DNA from: Neomesorhizobium albiziae
GTDB lineage: Bacteria > Pseudomonadota > Alphaproteobacteria > Rhizobiales > Rhizobiaceae
Assembly (NCBI RefSeq): GCF_900114255.1
Contig: NZ_FOSL01000008.1
Span: forward strand, 1 to 64,000
Reading direction: 5' to 3'
Length of the DNA: 64,000 bases
The first letter of the stretch is position 1; each line of letters opens with the position of its first letter. Under the pieces are notes generated by a model. That model saw only the letters and a program-made list of their open reading frames with translations, was not told the origin of the DNA and searched no databases. Below, piece after piece: positions 1 to 9,165 of this stretch. A program made the position numbers and the translations under genes.

Positions 1-163
1 CTTCGGGCAGATCGCGCCAACGTGCACCCGAACGCGCCATCCACAAGAGCGCGTCGAAGAAGCGTCGTCCATCACTGCGTGGACCGCGCTTGCCCTTGCG
101 ACCGCCCGGAACGAACGACTTCACCTTCTCCCACTGATCGTCGCGCAAAACCTCTCCGTCCAT
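1..163 (-). CDS. IS5-family transposase, N-terminal fragment (runs off window)
   Basis: The minus strand reads MDGEVLRDDQWEKVKSFVPG followed by a basic stretch and then a segment with WMARSGARWRDLP. This is the conserved N-terminal region of IS5-family DDE transposases (DUF4096-type domain). Only 54 codons are visible because the gene continues beyond base 1, so the catalytic residues cannot be seen. The ATG at 163 is the natural family start. It borders the low-GC polysaccharide genes and fits a region repeatedly hit by insertion sequences. Whether the rest of the element is intact cannot be told from this window. Confidence 0.8.
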   Translation of the reverse strand, partial: MDGEVLRDDQWEKVKSFVPGGRKGKRGPRSDGRRFFDALLWMARSGARWRDLPE

Positions 164-510
164 CGCCAGCCTCCAAAAGCCAGCGTTGAATCTGATTTGC
201 GCAACTTTGGGAATCCCAAGCCGTTAAATCGTCACTACAGCCTAGAACGCGTTTCTCTCTGTCGGGCCGAAGGCATGCAAGCGGAGTGTTTCTTCTGAAC
301 ACAAATTTGCAAGCTGCGAGGTCAGAGTATCTCGTTTTCGCCTGAGGTGGGCGGCAACCACTGGCCTGCCACGTTCACTCGTAAGGGGCACCACAGGGAT
401 TTCTCTCGTCTGGATGATGTCCTCCCCTCCCTAGTGTAAGCGACAAAACGCAGCCACAGGCGAAAACCCAGAGACGATCAGTAGTTCAGCGAACTCAAGC
501 TGGTTGTCGG
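164..510. other. Intergenic stretch, no gene seen
   Basis: This stretch holds the upstream end of the IS5-type element and the region downstream of the Wzy-like gene. I see no convincing reading frame, terminator hairpin or terminal inverted repeat. The outer end of the insertion sequence must lie somewhere here but could not be placed. Confidence 0.5.
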
Positions 511-1884
511 TCACTCTGCCGGTTTCATCTGCGTTGCGGGAGACTGCCCTAAGATACGAAGAACGCCCCTCCAGGCCATGAAGATACCGAGCATCAGGAA
601 CGTCCACAGAAGGCCGTGATCGAACAAAATGACGCCTTCTCCAGGCACCTGCGAGAGGTGATATCCCGCCAGGGCCCCGACCACTGCCAGGCTGCCGATG
701 GAGGTGTTTTTGTCGAGCGGCAAGCAGGCGAAGAGACCGACCAAAAACGATCCGCAGGCGAGCGCTAGGAGGGCCATAGGCCAGCCGCCCATGGCATAGC
801 CGGAGATATGGACCGACTGCGGCGACGTGCCCTTGTCGGTGTATCCCTCGGCCACGCCGAAGATGCGGGAGTAGATGAAAGTGCTCGCCCGGCATTTCGG
901 GCCTGGCTTCGCCTGTTCCAGAATGCCCCCGCAGACCGCGCCTTCCGTGGTGAAGGTCTGGTAATAATAGGGATAGATGACCGCCATTCGATTGAGCGCG
1001 GCGAAGAGGATGGTGGGCGCGTGGGTAAAGGCTTGCGTCGACGTTTCGGCCGCTATTCGCGAGGCGCGAGCCACTTTGGTCTTGGCGAAGGTAGGCTCCA
1101 CTGCGGCGATCTTGGGTTCGTCCGCCTGCGTTTCCGGCGCTAGCCGGTAGACGAACGAGGAGATCATCAGGAAGGAGGCCACGAGAAAGATCGTCCCGAT
1201 GGCTGCCTTCACATAGGCGTGGCGTTTGGCGTTCACGAAAACCGCCATGACCAAGCCGATGTAGAACAGCAGAACCGGCCACTTCATATTGAGCATGATG
1301 AGCAGGATGGACATCATAAAGATGTTGCCGACCATCGCGACCAGCCAGAACCTGCCGCCTGATCTCATCCACCGCAACATTGAATAGATGGCAAGGAACG
1401 GCAGTAGCGCCTGCAGCACCATCAGCGTTCCGTAGCCTATGCGGTCATGGATCGCGAAACGGGCGTTCACAGAAGAAACGGCATCGGTTCCACTCAAGAA
1501 CAGCGCTGCCACATCGGCCTGCCAGAATTGATAGAAGACGAAGGCGTAACAGACGCTCAAAAATACCAAATACTCGACACCGCTGAAATCAGGCAGGATT
1601 GCCGAAGCTTTGGCGATAAGCGGCTGGGCGCCCCGCTTCGTCAGATAGACGACCAGGGGTGTTAGAACGAACGGGCAGAGAAGCAGCGCCCAATAGCCGG
1701 GCGTGAACATCTGGTCCATGTCAAGAATGCGGGGCGAAAAGCCGGTTGCCTTGAGCGATGCCGTCCCCAAAGGGGTTGCGAAGATCACATTTCCGGCTAC
1801 GATTGTAGCAAAATACGCGCCAAGGAAGGCAATCGGCTGAAGGTTTCGAGACACCCATAGCCGGAATGGGTCGCGGTTGACCAT
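511..1884 (-). CDS. Polytopic membrane protein, probable polysaccharide polymerase (Wzy-like)
   Basis: About 457 residues with roughly ten hydrophobic spans and a longer hydrophilic stretch around residues 240-330, the architecture of Wzy-type O-antigen/exopolysaccharide polymerases in the inner membrane. A segment with PQSVHISGYAMGGWP near residue 370 resembles the loop just before the last membrane spans of such polymerases. I chose the ATG at 1884 because GAGG lies about 11 bases upstream; an ATG at 1902 is also possible, and longer N-terminal extensions look non-coding. Neighbours encode a glycosyltransferase and a Wzx-like flippase on the opposite strand, which supports a polysaccharide role. 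Sequence conservation in this class is poor, so the exact function is an inference. Confidence 0.7.
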   Translation of the reverse strand: MVNRDPFRLWVSRNLQPIAFLGAYFATIVAGNVIFATPLGTASLKATGFSPRILDMDQMFTPGYWALLLCPFVLTPLVVYLTKRGAQPLIAKASAILPDFSGVEYLVFLSVCYAFVFYQFWQADVAALFLSGTDAVSSVNARFAIHDRIGYGTLMVLQALLPFLAIYSMLRWMRSGGRFWLVAMVGNIFMMSILLIMLNMKWPVLLFYIGLVMAVFVNAKRHAYVKAAIGTIFLVASFLMISSFVYRLAPETQADEPKIAAVEPTFAKTKVARASRIAAETSTQAFTHAPTILFAALNRMAVIYPYYYQTFTTEGAVCGGILEQAKPGPKCRASTFIYSRIFGVAEGYTDKGTSPQSVHISGYAMGGWPMALLALACGSFLVGLFACLPLDKNTSIGSLAVVGALAGYHLSQVPGEGVILFDHGLLWTFLMLGIFMAWRGVLRILGQSPATQMKPAE

Positions 1885-1986
1885 TGTGAGGCAAATCCTC
1901 ATTCCAATCGTTGCGGAACTTATAGACCTGCGTGCCTCCTGACAATCTGAAATCTCGATCTGACAAACGGCGGAAAGGACGTCAGC

Positions 1987-2214
1987 ATGGATAAGAGCGT
2001 TCCCGCTGAAGCGCCGCCGCTGCTTGACTGCATGTATCGCGTCGACGAGCAAAAGCTGCAAATCTTAGCTGAACAACTAGCTAGGCCAACTCCTGTGCCG
2101 GTGCGCGAGATGGTCGATTGTCGTCTCCACCAGATGCCTGAGCGAATCAGCCGCGACACCGCCACACGCGCTCGTACCGTGGTCCGAAGAGCCATGGCGC
2201 GATTTCTGTTATGA
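1987..2214 (+). CDS. Small hypothetical protein (75 aa)
   Basis: This frame starts at an ATG preceded by a good Shine-Dalgarno stretch (AAAGGA, seven bases upstream), the main reason for listing it. The product is charged and arginine-rich toward the C-terminus, with no membrane span and no family I recognise. It is divergent from the Wzy-like gene. Short amphipathic Arg/Ala-rich proteins of this type are common beside insertion sequences in rhizobia, but it could equally be a chance frame. Confidence 0.35.
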   Translation: MDKSVPAEAPPLLDCMYRVDEQKLQILAEQLARPTPVPVREMVDCRLHQMPERISRDTATRARTVVRRAMARFLL

Positions 2215-2599
2215 GTTCTCAATCGTTGGGCAAATGTTTGCGATAGGCGTTATCTCTTGGCGTGGTGGTTCAGTAGGGGTATGACCAGCCTTCTGCCGTG
2301 CAAAGTGAGACTGGACCAAAATGAGCGCGGAAGTGGGGCGAAATGCAGCCGCCAGATTTTGATCTGCCAGCCAACGGAGACGCAGCACTTGCAATCTCAT
2401 TGAAGCAGTTCGTGCTACAAACGCACCTTGCCGGTGAATTGCCATCCTGCTTTTAACCGCGTTGGAGGTCCTTATGCACATTGCTAACGCATGGCTTAGA
2501 GTAGAATTCAATTGTCCCATGCTAGGGGATCGTCCTGCAGGGAGATAGCTCGGTTGTAAAGTCAGCACGGTAGTCGCATTGGATCGGTGCAGGTAAACT
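2215..2599. other. Intergenic stretch upstream of the glycosyltransferase gene
   Basis: No gene is supported here. It should hold the promoter of the 2600-5054 gene pair, but I see no clear -35/-10 pair. Confidence 0.4.
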
Positions 2600-3808
2600 A
2601 TGAAGAATGAACCAAAGATTTATCATATACTGTTTTTTGGGTTTATTTCTGACCATCAGCATCTCTTGGAAGTGTTTTCTTCGGAAGAGAATCCGCAGGT
2701 CTCGGCAATTAAGTTCCAACAAGCGATTATCGAGGCCATTTCAAAAAATGGTGCGGCTGTACGCATCCTGAGTACGCTTCCGATTTCGAGTTTTCCAAGA
2801 AATCGTACGCTGCTCGTCCGTTCCAGGGATTTCTCCTTAGGCGAAGCAAACGGTCGCCTGATGGGCTTTATCAATTTACCAGTCGTCAATCTGTTTTCAA
2901 GGCTTATATCTTCGTTCGGGAGCGGTCGGCGGGAGCTTCGGACGCAGCCAAAGGTCGACGCCATTTTAGTTTATGCGTTGCATACCCCTTACGTGCTGGC
3001 GGCGGTGATTCTGAAGTATATGTTTGGCGTAAAATTAGGGGTGCTTATTCCCGATTTGCCGCTAAATATGAATGGAAGGAATGAGTTTGGGATCAAAGCG
3101 TTGGCCAAGAGGTTGGATAATTGGATATTGAGAAACCTTTCACGCCACATTGATGTGTCCTTTCCGATTACTAAATATATCGCTGAGGATTGGCTTCCTG
3201 AAGGGATCAAATTTGAAGTTATAGAGGGGATAGCAAATTCGAATGTCTCTCCGCGGATAAAAACGCGGGAAGAGAACCGAAGGAAGAAAATATTATACGC
3301 TGGGACGTTTTCTCATTTATCTTCTTTTGTTCGAATGTTTTCGGAAAGACCGGAAATCCCTGCTGATTTAGTATTTGTTGGTGGTGGGCCTGACAGAGCG
3401 CAGATCGAGATGGCTGCACAGGTCGACTCGCGAATTTCTGTTAAGCCTTTTCTTCACGGCAGGGAATACGCAGAGGAGGTGGCAAACGCCGATTTTCTCT
3501 TAAACGCCCGTGACCCAAATTGGAGGGGAAGCAGGTATTCGTTTCCTTCGAAATTGTTTGAATATATGAGCCTAGAAGTCCCAATTTTGTCTACGCGGAT
3601 GGCCGGCATTCCGGATGAGTATTTCCGATGTTTTTTTTGTATCCACGACAACGACCCCGAAAAATTTGCCGTCTCGCTTCTCGAGGCCCTCAATGCTTCT
3701 GACGCTGAGCTAGCTTCCAGAATAGCAGTCGGTCGAAAAATTGTTACCAAACACAAATCGCCTGAAGCGGTTGGCGCAACGCTACTCTATGCTCTCCGTG
3801 AAACTTAG
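2600..3808 (+). CDS. Glycosyltransferase family 4 (GT-B fold)
   Basis: A 402-residue GT-B type glycosyltransferase. The C-terminal half has the GT4 pattern: KKILYAGTF at about residue 232, VFVGGGPD at about 259, and SFPSKLFEYMSLEVPILST at about 314-332, where the glutamate of the FEYM segment lies in the nucleotide-sugar site. The N-terminal acceptor domain is divergent. It probably adds a sugar to a lipid-linked oligosaccharide at the inner face of the membrane; donor and acceptor cannot be deduced. The start ATG has AGG about ten bases upstream. The following flippase gene overlaps its end by 20 bases, so the two are likely co-transcribed. Base composition is clearly more AT-rich than the metabolic genes after 18 kb, which suggests acquisition by transfer. 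Confidence 0.85.
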   Translation: MKNEPKIYHILFFGFISDHQHLLEVFSSEENPQVSAIKFQQAIIEAISKNGAAVRILSTLPISSFPRNRTLLVRSRDFSLGEANGRLMGFINLPVVNLFSRLISSFGSGRRELRTQPKVDAILVYALHTPYVLAAVILKYMFGVKLGVLIPDLPLNMNGRNEFGIKALAKRLDNWILRNLSRHIDVSFPITKYIAEDWLPEGIKFEVIEGIANSNVSPRIKTREENRRKKILYAGTFSHLSSFVRMFSERPEIPADLVFVGGGPDRAQIEMAAQVDSRISVKPFLHGREYAEEVANADFLLNARDPNWRGSRYSFPSKLFEYMSLEVPILSTRMAGIPDEYFRCFFCIHDNDPEKFAVSLLEALNASDAELASRIAVGRKIVTKHKSPEAVGATLLYALRET

Positions 3809-5054
3809 ATCCTCTCTTTTATCTCATGCGGCGCTGTTCGGCGTTTCGCTCCTTGGTGTACAAGGAACAATCTACGCTTATCAGTTGCTTGCGGCTTGGA
3901 GCTTAAATGAATCCGATTTCGCCAAAGTGAGACTTGTGGAAAGTTTCTCAACTATCGGCGCGCTCCTAGTATCTGCAGGAATACCGTCCGTTGCTTTGGT
4001 AGGAATGGCAGCTGCCGACAATCCAAGTTCTCTAAGGCGTACCCATGTGGCCGCGATTGTGCTGCAACTATTCACAGCACTTTGCATAAGTGTGATCTGC
4101 GTAATGGCGGATCAGTTTGGACATTTTCCTCAGGAGGTTCAGGGAACTGGCTTGTGGATCGCATCTCTCTCGTCGCTCATGGCATTTCGGTTTCTCTTTG
4201 TCTCGGCGAGCCAAGCGACGCAAAAGTTCAAGCTGTTGGCGAGCTCCGCAGCAATTGCATGTTTTGCGAGTTTTGCCCTTGCGTTAGCGCTATCTATGAT
4301 GAAGACGCCACCTTTAACGACATGGTTCTTTAGCCGCTTGTTTCTGGAATTTCTGCTATGTGCGATCCTGTGCATAACGGATTTCCGCGCAATTCGCGTT
4401 ATGTTTGCTAGTATGCTGAACGTATCACGCGATGTTGTTGCTCTAGCCGTGGCCGCGATGCCAGTAGGAGCGTCCCTGGTTGTGCGATCGATTGTCGACA
4501 ACGGAGCGGTGATTTGGTTGGCGTATCGTAGCGCACCATCAATCGTAGTTGCCGAATTGGGTTTCGTCATAACGTTGAGCATGATTGCATTAGTGCCCTC
4601 AGCAATTATTCAAGGGGCCGTTCTGCCTAGACTGTCGAAAGCCGCCGCAACGCACGATCAATCGATGAAATTTCGGTGGGCTATGATGGGATCAATTGTT
4701 CTTTCGACGTTCTCGGGCTCGTTGTTCGTTTTCCTAATAATATTGGCGCACCGATTTGTGGGCTGGGGTCACTTTCTCAACCCACCCATTGTTGTCGCTG
4801 GCTTCCTTATCTGTTTCGCCAAAGCTGCGGCTAGCGCCATTGGTATTAGTATGCTTGTCGATGGCCGTGGAAAATTAATAATTACTTTAAACAGTGCTGT
4901 TCTATTGATTGGATTGTTAATCGTGCTGATGTATGAGGCGTTATTTGGAGATAAGTGGAGTACAGGTGTAATGTTGTTGGTGGTTGCAGTTGTAGAATTA
5001 ATTGCTGCAACTGTATATTGGTTGAGCAATAGAAGGGATTTTTGCCGCCCTTGA
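3789..5054 (+). CDS. Polysaccharide flippase-like membrane protein (Wzx/MATE-type)
   Basis: About 421 residues with some 10-12 hydrophobic spans spread over the whole length and short loops, typical of Wzx-type lipid-linked oligosaccharide flippases of the MOP superfamily. I placed the start at the ATG at 3789, which overlaps the glycosyltransferase by 20 bases; a longer version from a TTG at 3741 would overlap by 68 bases and adds a basic, unlikely N-terminus. The C-terminus runs directly into insertion-sequence debris at about 5040-5790, so the last residues may be replaced by foreign sequence. Low GC like its partner. Wzx proteins are poorly conserved, so the assignment rests on topology plus neighbours. 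Confidence 0.7.
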   Translation: MLSVKLRSSLLSHAALFGVSLLGVQGTIYAYQLLAAWSLNESDFAKVRLVESFSTIGALLVSAGIPSVALVGMAAADNPSSLRRTHVAAIVLQLFTALCISVICVMADQFGHFPQEVQGTGLWIASLSSLMAFRFLFVSASQATQKFKLLASSAAIACFASFALALALSMMKTPPLTTWFFSRLFLEFLLCAILCITDFRAIRVMFASMLNVSRDVVALAVAAMPVGASLVVRSIVDNGAVIWLAYRSAPSIVVAELGFVITLSMIALVPSAIIQGAVLPRLSKAAATHDQSMKFRWAMMGSIVLSTFSGSLFVFLIILAHRFVGWGHFLNPPIVVAGFLICFAKAAASAIGISMLVDGRGKLIITLNSAVLLIGLLIVLMYEALFGDKWSTGVMLLVVAVVELIAATVYWLSNRRDFCRP

Positions 5055-5209
5055 TCGACGTGTGCGCGGCGGTGACAAATTGGGCCATGGAGCGCCGGCG
5101 TGATGCGGGCGGGGTAAAAACCATCCAGTGGTTAGGCTGATCCTGACCTGCCACTGAGATTTTCCTCCATCTGAGATTAGAGTCCGGCCCTTGATTGAAG
5201 GACGGACGA

Positions 5210-5467
5210 ATGAAGCGGAAGCGATTCACGGAAGACCAGATCATCGCGGTGCTGCGCGAACATGAGGCGGGTGCGAAGGCAGGTGATCTGGCCGCAAGCA
5301 CGGTATATCCGAGGCGACACTGTATAACTGGAAGGCGAAGCATGGCGGCATGGACGTATCCGACGCCAAGCGCCTGAAGGCGCTGGAAGACGAGAACGCG
5401 AAGCAGAAGAAGCTGGTGGCCGACCAGATGCTGGAAGCCTCGGCGCTTCGCGAGCTTCTGTCAAAAA
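5210..5467 (+). pseudogene. IS3-family transposase OrfA, frameshifted
   Basis: The frame opens with MKRKRFTEDQIIAVLREHEA, the typical N-terminus of IS3 OrfA with its helix-turn-helix. Near base 5293 one C seems to be missing: inserting it restores ARKHGISEATLYNWKAKHGG, the rest of the HTH. The frame then continues with DVSDAKRLKALEDENAKQKK, the leucine-zipper region. A six-A run at 5463-5468 sits where the programmed frameshift into OrfB normally occurs; it seems one base short for a -1 shift, though that is inferred. Confidence 0.75.
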
Positions 5468-5787
5468 ATGGTAGGGCCCGCCGCCAGGCGCGAAGCCGTC
5501 GCGCATCTGCAGGCCGTGATGTGCTTGTCGGAGCGTCGGGCCTGTTCCTTCGTTGGTGCCGATCGCAAGATGGTCCGCTATCGGTCGAGGCGTCTGCGCG
5601 AGGCCACATTCCTCGCTCGGCTACCAGACCCCGACGGCCTTCGCAAAGGTCTTCACTGCAACCGGTTCAGACGCTGCGCAAATCGAAAGCTACGCGTCTT
5701 CGCCGGTTGCTCAACCCGCGCCCTACGGCGTAACAGAAACGGGTCGAGGCTCTAATCGCCGCTGGATGACAGTTCAGAGGCAGGTCA
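5468..5787 (+). pseudogene. IS3-family transposase OrfB, internally deleted
   Basis: The first part (from 5468) reads MVGPAARREAVAHLQAVMCL, the OrfB N-terminus. At about 5600 the sequence jumps to another frame reading RPHSSLGYQTPTAFA, which is the C-terminal end of the integrase core, and runs on through SSPVAQPAPYG. All three catalytic acidic residues between these points are missing. The element cannot move by itself. Confidence 0.75.
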
Positions 5788-5927
5788 CTTCCTGGAAGGT
5801 CCGTAACCGCCCGATTGTGACCGCCTGCCGGCTATCGTCGTGTGGCCTAAGACACGTGTTTAACGAAGTCGTTTGCGACAAAGGAAATGCTCACTGCGAG
5901 TAAAAGCGTAAAGCCGTAACGCCTATT

Positions 5928-7217
5928 CTAGCATTCTTGCGGGCCCCTGCGATCTAGAGGACACGACTTCGCTTCGATACAACCGCAAAGGAGGTAGCAC
6001 ACAAGGGTAGAGTGGATTACGGCAGAAAGCGGAAGAATCATAAGCGATTCAGTCAAGCAATAGGTGCCGTAGCTGACTGATACGATGAGCCCAGCTAGCG
6101 AAAATTTACTTTCTGCTCGATCTTGAAATGGATGGAATTTGGAGAACAAGTAAATTGGAGCAAAGAGAAGAACGAGGTTTGCAAGACAACGAAGTAGTCC
6201 GCCCGTAGCAAGGTCATTCAGATATTGATTATGGGCTTGATTGAACGGGGCCGAAAGGTTTTTGTCAGGGTTTAGTGCCTTTGTCGACGAGGCTACCGCG
6301 TCTTCCCAGCCCGCGCTCCCCACGCCAATGATCGGTGATTTCTCGAAGAGCTGTATTGCCAAAGCTACCAATTTCGCGCGGTCGCCAACCGCGGCATTGT
6401 CAGAAGCATCCTGGCCGAGGACAAGCATGGACAATCCGGAGTACGCGCTTTCAACGCGCGACGCCACATATCCCGCGTCGGAAGCGATCATCGCTCCGAT
6501 GAAAACTATTGTGCAGGCTGCTGCCGTGAGAAACGCAGCCCGGGATTTTCGCCAGAGCGCAGGTGCTAGCAAAAGCAATTGAAGCGGAATGGCGATAAGC
6601 GCACCTCTGGTGCCAGATAAAAAGGCGTTCGCAGTTCCGCTCAAAAGGCCGCCAGTCGCAATGACAGTTACGTGCCAGCGGCCGGTCGAATGAACTACTC
6701 CAACAGCACAGATTGCCGCAAAGGTAAGTGATATCATTCCGAAACGAATCGGGTTCGTGCCGACGCCAGGTCTGACGACGTCCTCGAGCTGAATTTGATA
6801 AACTGCGGCGAAGAATGAAGTAATCGCTCCAAAACCTGTGCCAATTACCAGTGTCGACCAACGATGCTGGGGCATCGTGAACGTCACGAAGAAAGCGACG
6901 ACCAGACATTTCGCAGGCACTTCAAGTAACGATAGATCTCGATGCAACAGAGCAAGGAGAAGAACTGCCATCGAGAATGTTAATCGAATATTGTAATATA
7001 CAATGTGAGGTTGTGTGAACTTCTGACGATAATCAGAGATAGAATGCGTTATAAAAGCCAACTGCGAGCTTAACGCAATTAAAGCTCCGTAGATTGCAAT
7101 GGCACCGAGTAATGATCCGCTCCACAGCAGGCAGAATGATAGGCCGGCCGCAATGAAGTAATCGCCTGTTGATGCCAAGAAGCGCTGAAGTGCGTTAGAC
7201 TGAATTTCTACATGCAA
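5928..7217 (-). CDS. O-antigen ligase-like / polymerase membrane protein (Wzy_C family)
   Basis: A 429-residue protein with about ten hydrophobic spans. The diagnostic part is the large loop near residues 320-350: SPIIGVGSAGWED followed by FNQAHNQYLNDLATGG, the HNxYL-type motif of the O-antigen ligase / Wzy_C family, with a conserved arginine around residue 290. Such enzymes join or polymerise polyprenyl-linked glycans on the periplasmic side of the inner membrane. No ATG exists near the N-terminus; the frame opens from a TTG (7217) or an adjacent ATT, so the start is uncertain and some N-terminal sequence may have been lost. It lies downstream of the wbpA-like gene on the same strand, after a 267-base gap. 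Confidence 0.8.
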   Translation of the reverse strand: MHVEIQSNALQRFLASTGDYFIAAGLSFCLLWSGSLLGAIAIYGALIALSSQLAFITHSISDYRQKFTQPHIVYYNIRLTFSMAVLLLALLHRDLSLLEVPAKCLVVAFFVTFTMPQHRWSTLVIGTGFGAITSFFAAVYQIQLEDVVRPGVGTNPIRFGMISLTFAAICAVGVVHSTGRWHVTVIATGGLLSGTANAFLSGTRGALIAIPLQLLLLAPALWRKSRAAFLTAAACTIVFIGAMIASDAGYVASRVESAYSGLSMLVLGQDASDNAAVGDRAKLVALAIQLFEKSPIIGVGSAGWEDAVASSTKALNPDKNLSAPFNQAHNQYLNDLATGGLLRCLANLVLLFAPIYLFSKFHPFQDRAESKFSLAGLIVSVSYGTYCLTESLMILPLSAVIHSTLVCYLLCGCIEAKSCPLDRRGPQEC

Positions 7218-7484
7218 AATGAGGACCCATCAGGAGCAGTCAGTGTGTTCAATCTTTCCTGGACGCGAAGTTTCGCGGTCACGAAGTGGCGCGGCGTTAA
7301 GTCTATCTAGATCATCAGTTCGTCTGGTGAAGTCCTTAAAATAGGAAAATCCTTTGCCGGAAGATGACAAAGGACTTTTCAGTCTTGTGCTTGGACTGCG
7401 ACAAAGGCTGAATGAGCCGTCTTCGCAATGCATTGCTTTAGCCCGGCGAACTAACATCAATTGTGCGCGTTGGTTGGCTTAGTA

Positions 7485-8828
7485 CTACGCTTTGACAACA
7501 TTTGCATTATCAAATCCCCAACGATCCATGACATTGCGCGTGTCAACTACGAGAGGTGCGCATTCTGCAATTGCGCGATAGTCGACAGCATCATGGTCAG
7601 TCGCTATTGTAACAGCGTCTATGTTCTTCAGCGTATCTCTAGTAAGTGCAACTGATCGCCGCCCCTGGAGCGCCAAATGCTCGCGGGTTGGTGGGATCTC
7701 CTCTACATGAGGATCGTGAAAGTCTACGATAGCTCCACGCTCCTCCATAATTTCGATTAGCCGCAATGAGGGGCTTTCGCGAATGTCGGAAACATTCTTT
7801 TTGTAGGCAAGGCCAATGACGAGAATTCGTGACTTACTCATCGCCTTGCCAAACCGTAAGTTGAGCGTCTCGGCAAGTTTGTCGGCGATGAGGCGAGGCA
7901 TTGCTGAGTTGATTTCGCCCGCCAGTTCGATGAACCGGGTGGGAATCTCGTATTCGCGCGCTTTCCAGGTGAGATAAAACGGGTCGATGGGAACGCAATG
8001 CCCGCCGAGTCCCGGACCGGGGTAGAAAGGCATATAACCGAACGGCTTGCTTTTGGCTGCCTCGATAACCTCCCAGATGTCGATGCCCATCGCGTCGTAG
8101 ATAACTTTCAGTTCGTTGACGAGAGCAATGTTGACGGATCGGAAAATGTTCTCTGTCAGTTTGACGGCTTCCGCGGTCGATGTGGACGAGACTGGCACGA
8201 CCGATTTGACGACCTTGCCGTAGAAGGCTTCCATCAGACTAGCCGCCATCAGACCGTCTCCCGCGATGACCTTGGGGATCGTTGCAACTTCGAACTTCTT
8301 GTTGCCGGGGTCCTCCCGCTCGGGGGAAAAGCCGACAAAAAAATCGGTTCCGGATTTCAGGCCGCTCTCTTCGAGTATGACTTTCACCACATCGTCGGTG
8401 GTGCCGGGGTAGGTCGTCGATTCGAGAACGATCAGCTGCCCGCGGCGAAGATACCGCGCAATAACCTTTGCGGTATTCCTCACGAATGAAAGATCCGGAT
8501 CGCGGTGTCTGGTCAACGGCGTGGGCACGCAGATGATAACGACGTCGCACGCTTCGAGTTCGGAGAACTCTGACGTGGCGTGAAACCGGCCACCCGAGAC
8601 CTCTGAAGCAAGCGCATCAGGTGTCACAGCTTCGATGTACGACCGTCCGTCGTTCAATGTGACGATTTTCTCCGGGTCAATGTCGAAGCCGGTTGCCGGG
8701 AAACTTGCGCGGGCGATTGCCATGGCCAGCGGCAGTCCGACGTACCCAAGGCCGATGATTCCAACCCGAGCCTCGCGCGACGAGATCTTTTCCAGAAGGC
8801 ATTCATAGGTCGATTGAAGGGCGTTCAA
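7485..8828 (-). CDS. wbpA: UDP-N-acetylglucosamine 6-dehydrogenase (WbpA-type nucleotide sugar dehydrogenase)
   Basis: A 447-residue NAD-dependent UDP-sugar dehydrogenase that oxidises C6 of a UDP-HexNAc to the uronic acid in two steps. Visible are the Rossmann motif GIIGLGYVGLP (about residues 23-33), CVPTPL at about 100, ESTTYPGTT at about 136, the FSPERE segment and the catalytic loop GPGLGGHCVPIDP with the nucleophilic cysteine at about 278. The spacing and the ERxDPGN segment fit the WbpA/WbpO group better than UDP-glucose dehydrogenase. The frame opens with TTG (8828), and no ATG precedes the Rossmann motif. A WbpE-type aminotransferase at 26.3 kb could use a downstream product, but the WbpB-type oxidase needed between them is not in this window. 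Confidence 0.88.
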   Translation of the reverse strand: MNALQSTYECLLEKISSREARVGIIGLGYVGLPLAMAIARASFPATGFDIDPEKIVTLNDGRSYIEAVTPDALASEVSGGRFHATSEFSELEACDVVIICVPTPLTRHRDPDLSFVRNTAKVIARYLRRGQLIVLESTTYPGTTDDVVKVILEESGLKSGTDFFVGFSPEREDPGNKKFEVATIPKVIAGDGLMAASLMEAFYGKVVKSVVPVSSTSTAEAVKLTENIFRSVNIALVNELKVIYDAMGIDIWEVIEAAKSKPFGYMPFYPGPGLGGHCVPIDPFYLTWKAREYEIPTRFIELAGEINSAMPRLIADKLAETLNLRFGKAMSKSRILVIGLAYKKNVSDIRESPSLRLIEIMEERGAIVDFHDPHVEEIPPTREHLALQGRRSVALTRDTLKNIDAVTIATDHDAVDYRAIAECAPLVVDTRNVMDRWGFDNANVVKA

Positions 8829-8992
8829 GCGTACGATCTTCCCGGTTGGCTGAGACTGATTTCTGTTGCGGCCACCTACTTTGTGGCGCTGACGGAGGCA
8901 TATTTCGGAAGCCCAACATTAGCAAGGTTGAAGCCCACGGCCAAAAACGACGACCTGAATGGCATCTTAGTGTTGAAAAGGCGGCACGCTCG

Positions 8993-9094
8993 TAATCTGT
9001 GAAGCGTCTCACCTGGCAGATATTCCTGCGCTACCTGCCGCTTAGACTCGATGCTGTGAGTGCGGTATCTAGCGATAGGTTCCCTTTTTGTAAC
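8993..9094 (-). pseudogene. Transposase OrfA N-terminal remnant
   Basis: The minus strand reads REPIARYRTHSIESKRQVAQ and then EYLPGETLHRL. This resembles the first 35 residues of an IS3/IS66-type OrfA (a conserved 'FKRQVAQE-LxGETLHGL' HTH start). After that the reading frame no longer matches, so only the N-terminal piece survives. The surrounding 8829-9165 stretch contains nothing else I can support. Confidence 0.5.
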
Positions 9095-9165
9095 CCGACG
9101 GACCCTAGTCGAATCCTCACCGATCTCAGGCGCGCATTCCACAAACGAGCCAAATTGGGGCCACG

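Larger units (their letters stand above)
5144..5787 (+). mobile_element. IS3-family insertion sequence remnant with internal deletion
   Basis: Both ends carry TGACCTGCC(A/T)CTGA as inverted repeats, starting at 5144 and ending at 5787. Between them lie the start of orfA, the start of orfB and the last part of orfB, about 0.64 kb in total, roughly half the usual 1.2-1.3 kb of an IS3 element. The middle of orfB, including the catalytic core, is gone. Just outside the left end (5048-5140) is a short open frame ending in KTIQWLG and a stop, which looks like the tail of another gene or element that I cannot name. Confidence 0.75.

Noticed and set aside
7230-7460. 76-codon minus-strand frame upstream of the ligase-like gene
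   Set aside because: Serine/arginine-rich with no ribosome site or homology pattern; more likely part of the intergenic region.
9061-9125. tRNA-like T-arm fragment (GTCGAATCCT) as an attachment site for the integrase
   Set aside because: No acceptor, D or anticodon arms could be folded around it, and the same bases read as a transposase OrfA remnant on the minus strand.
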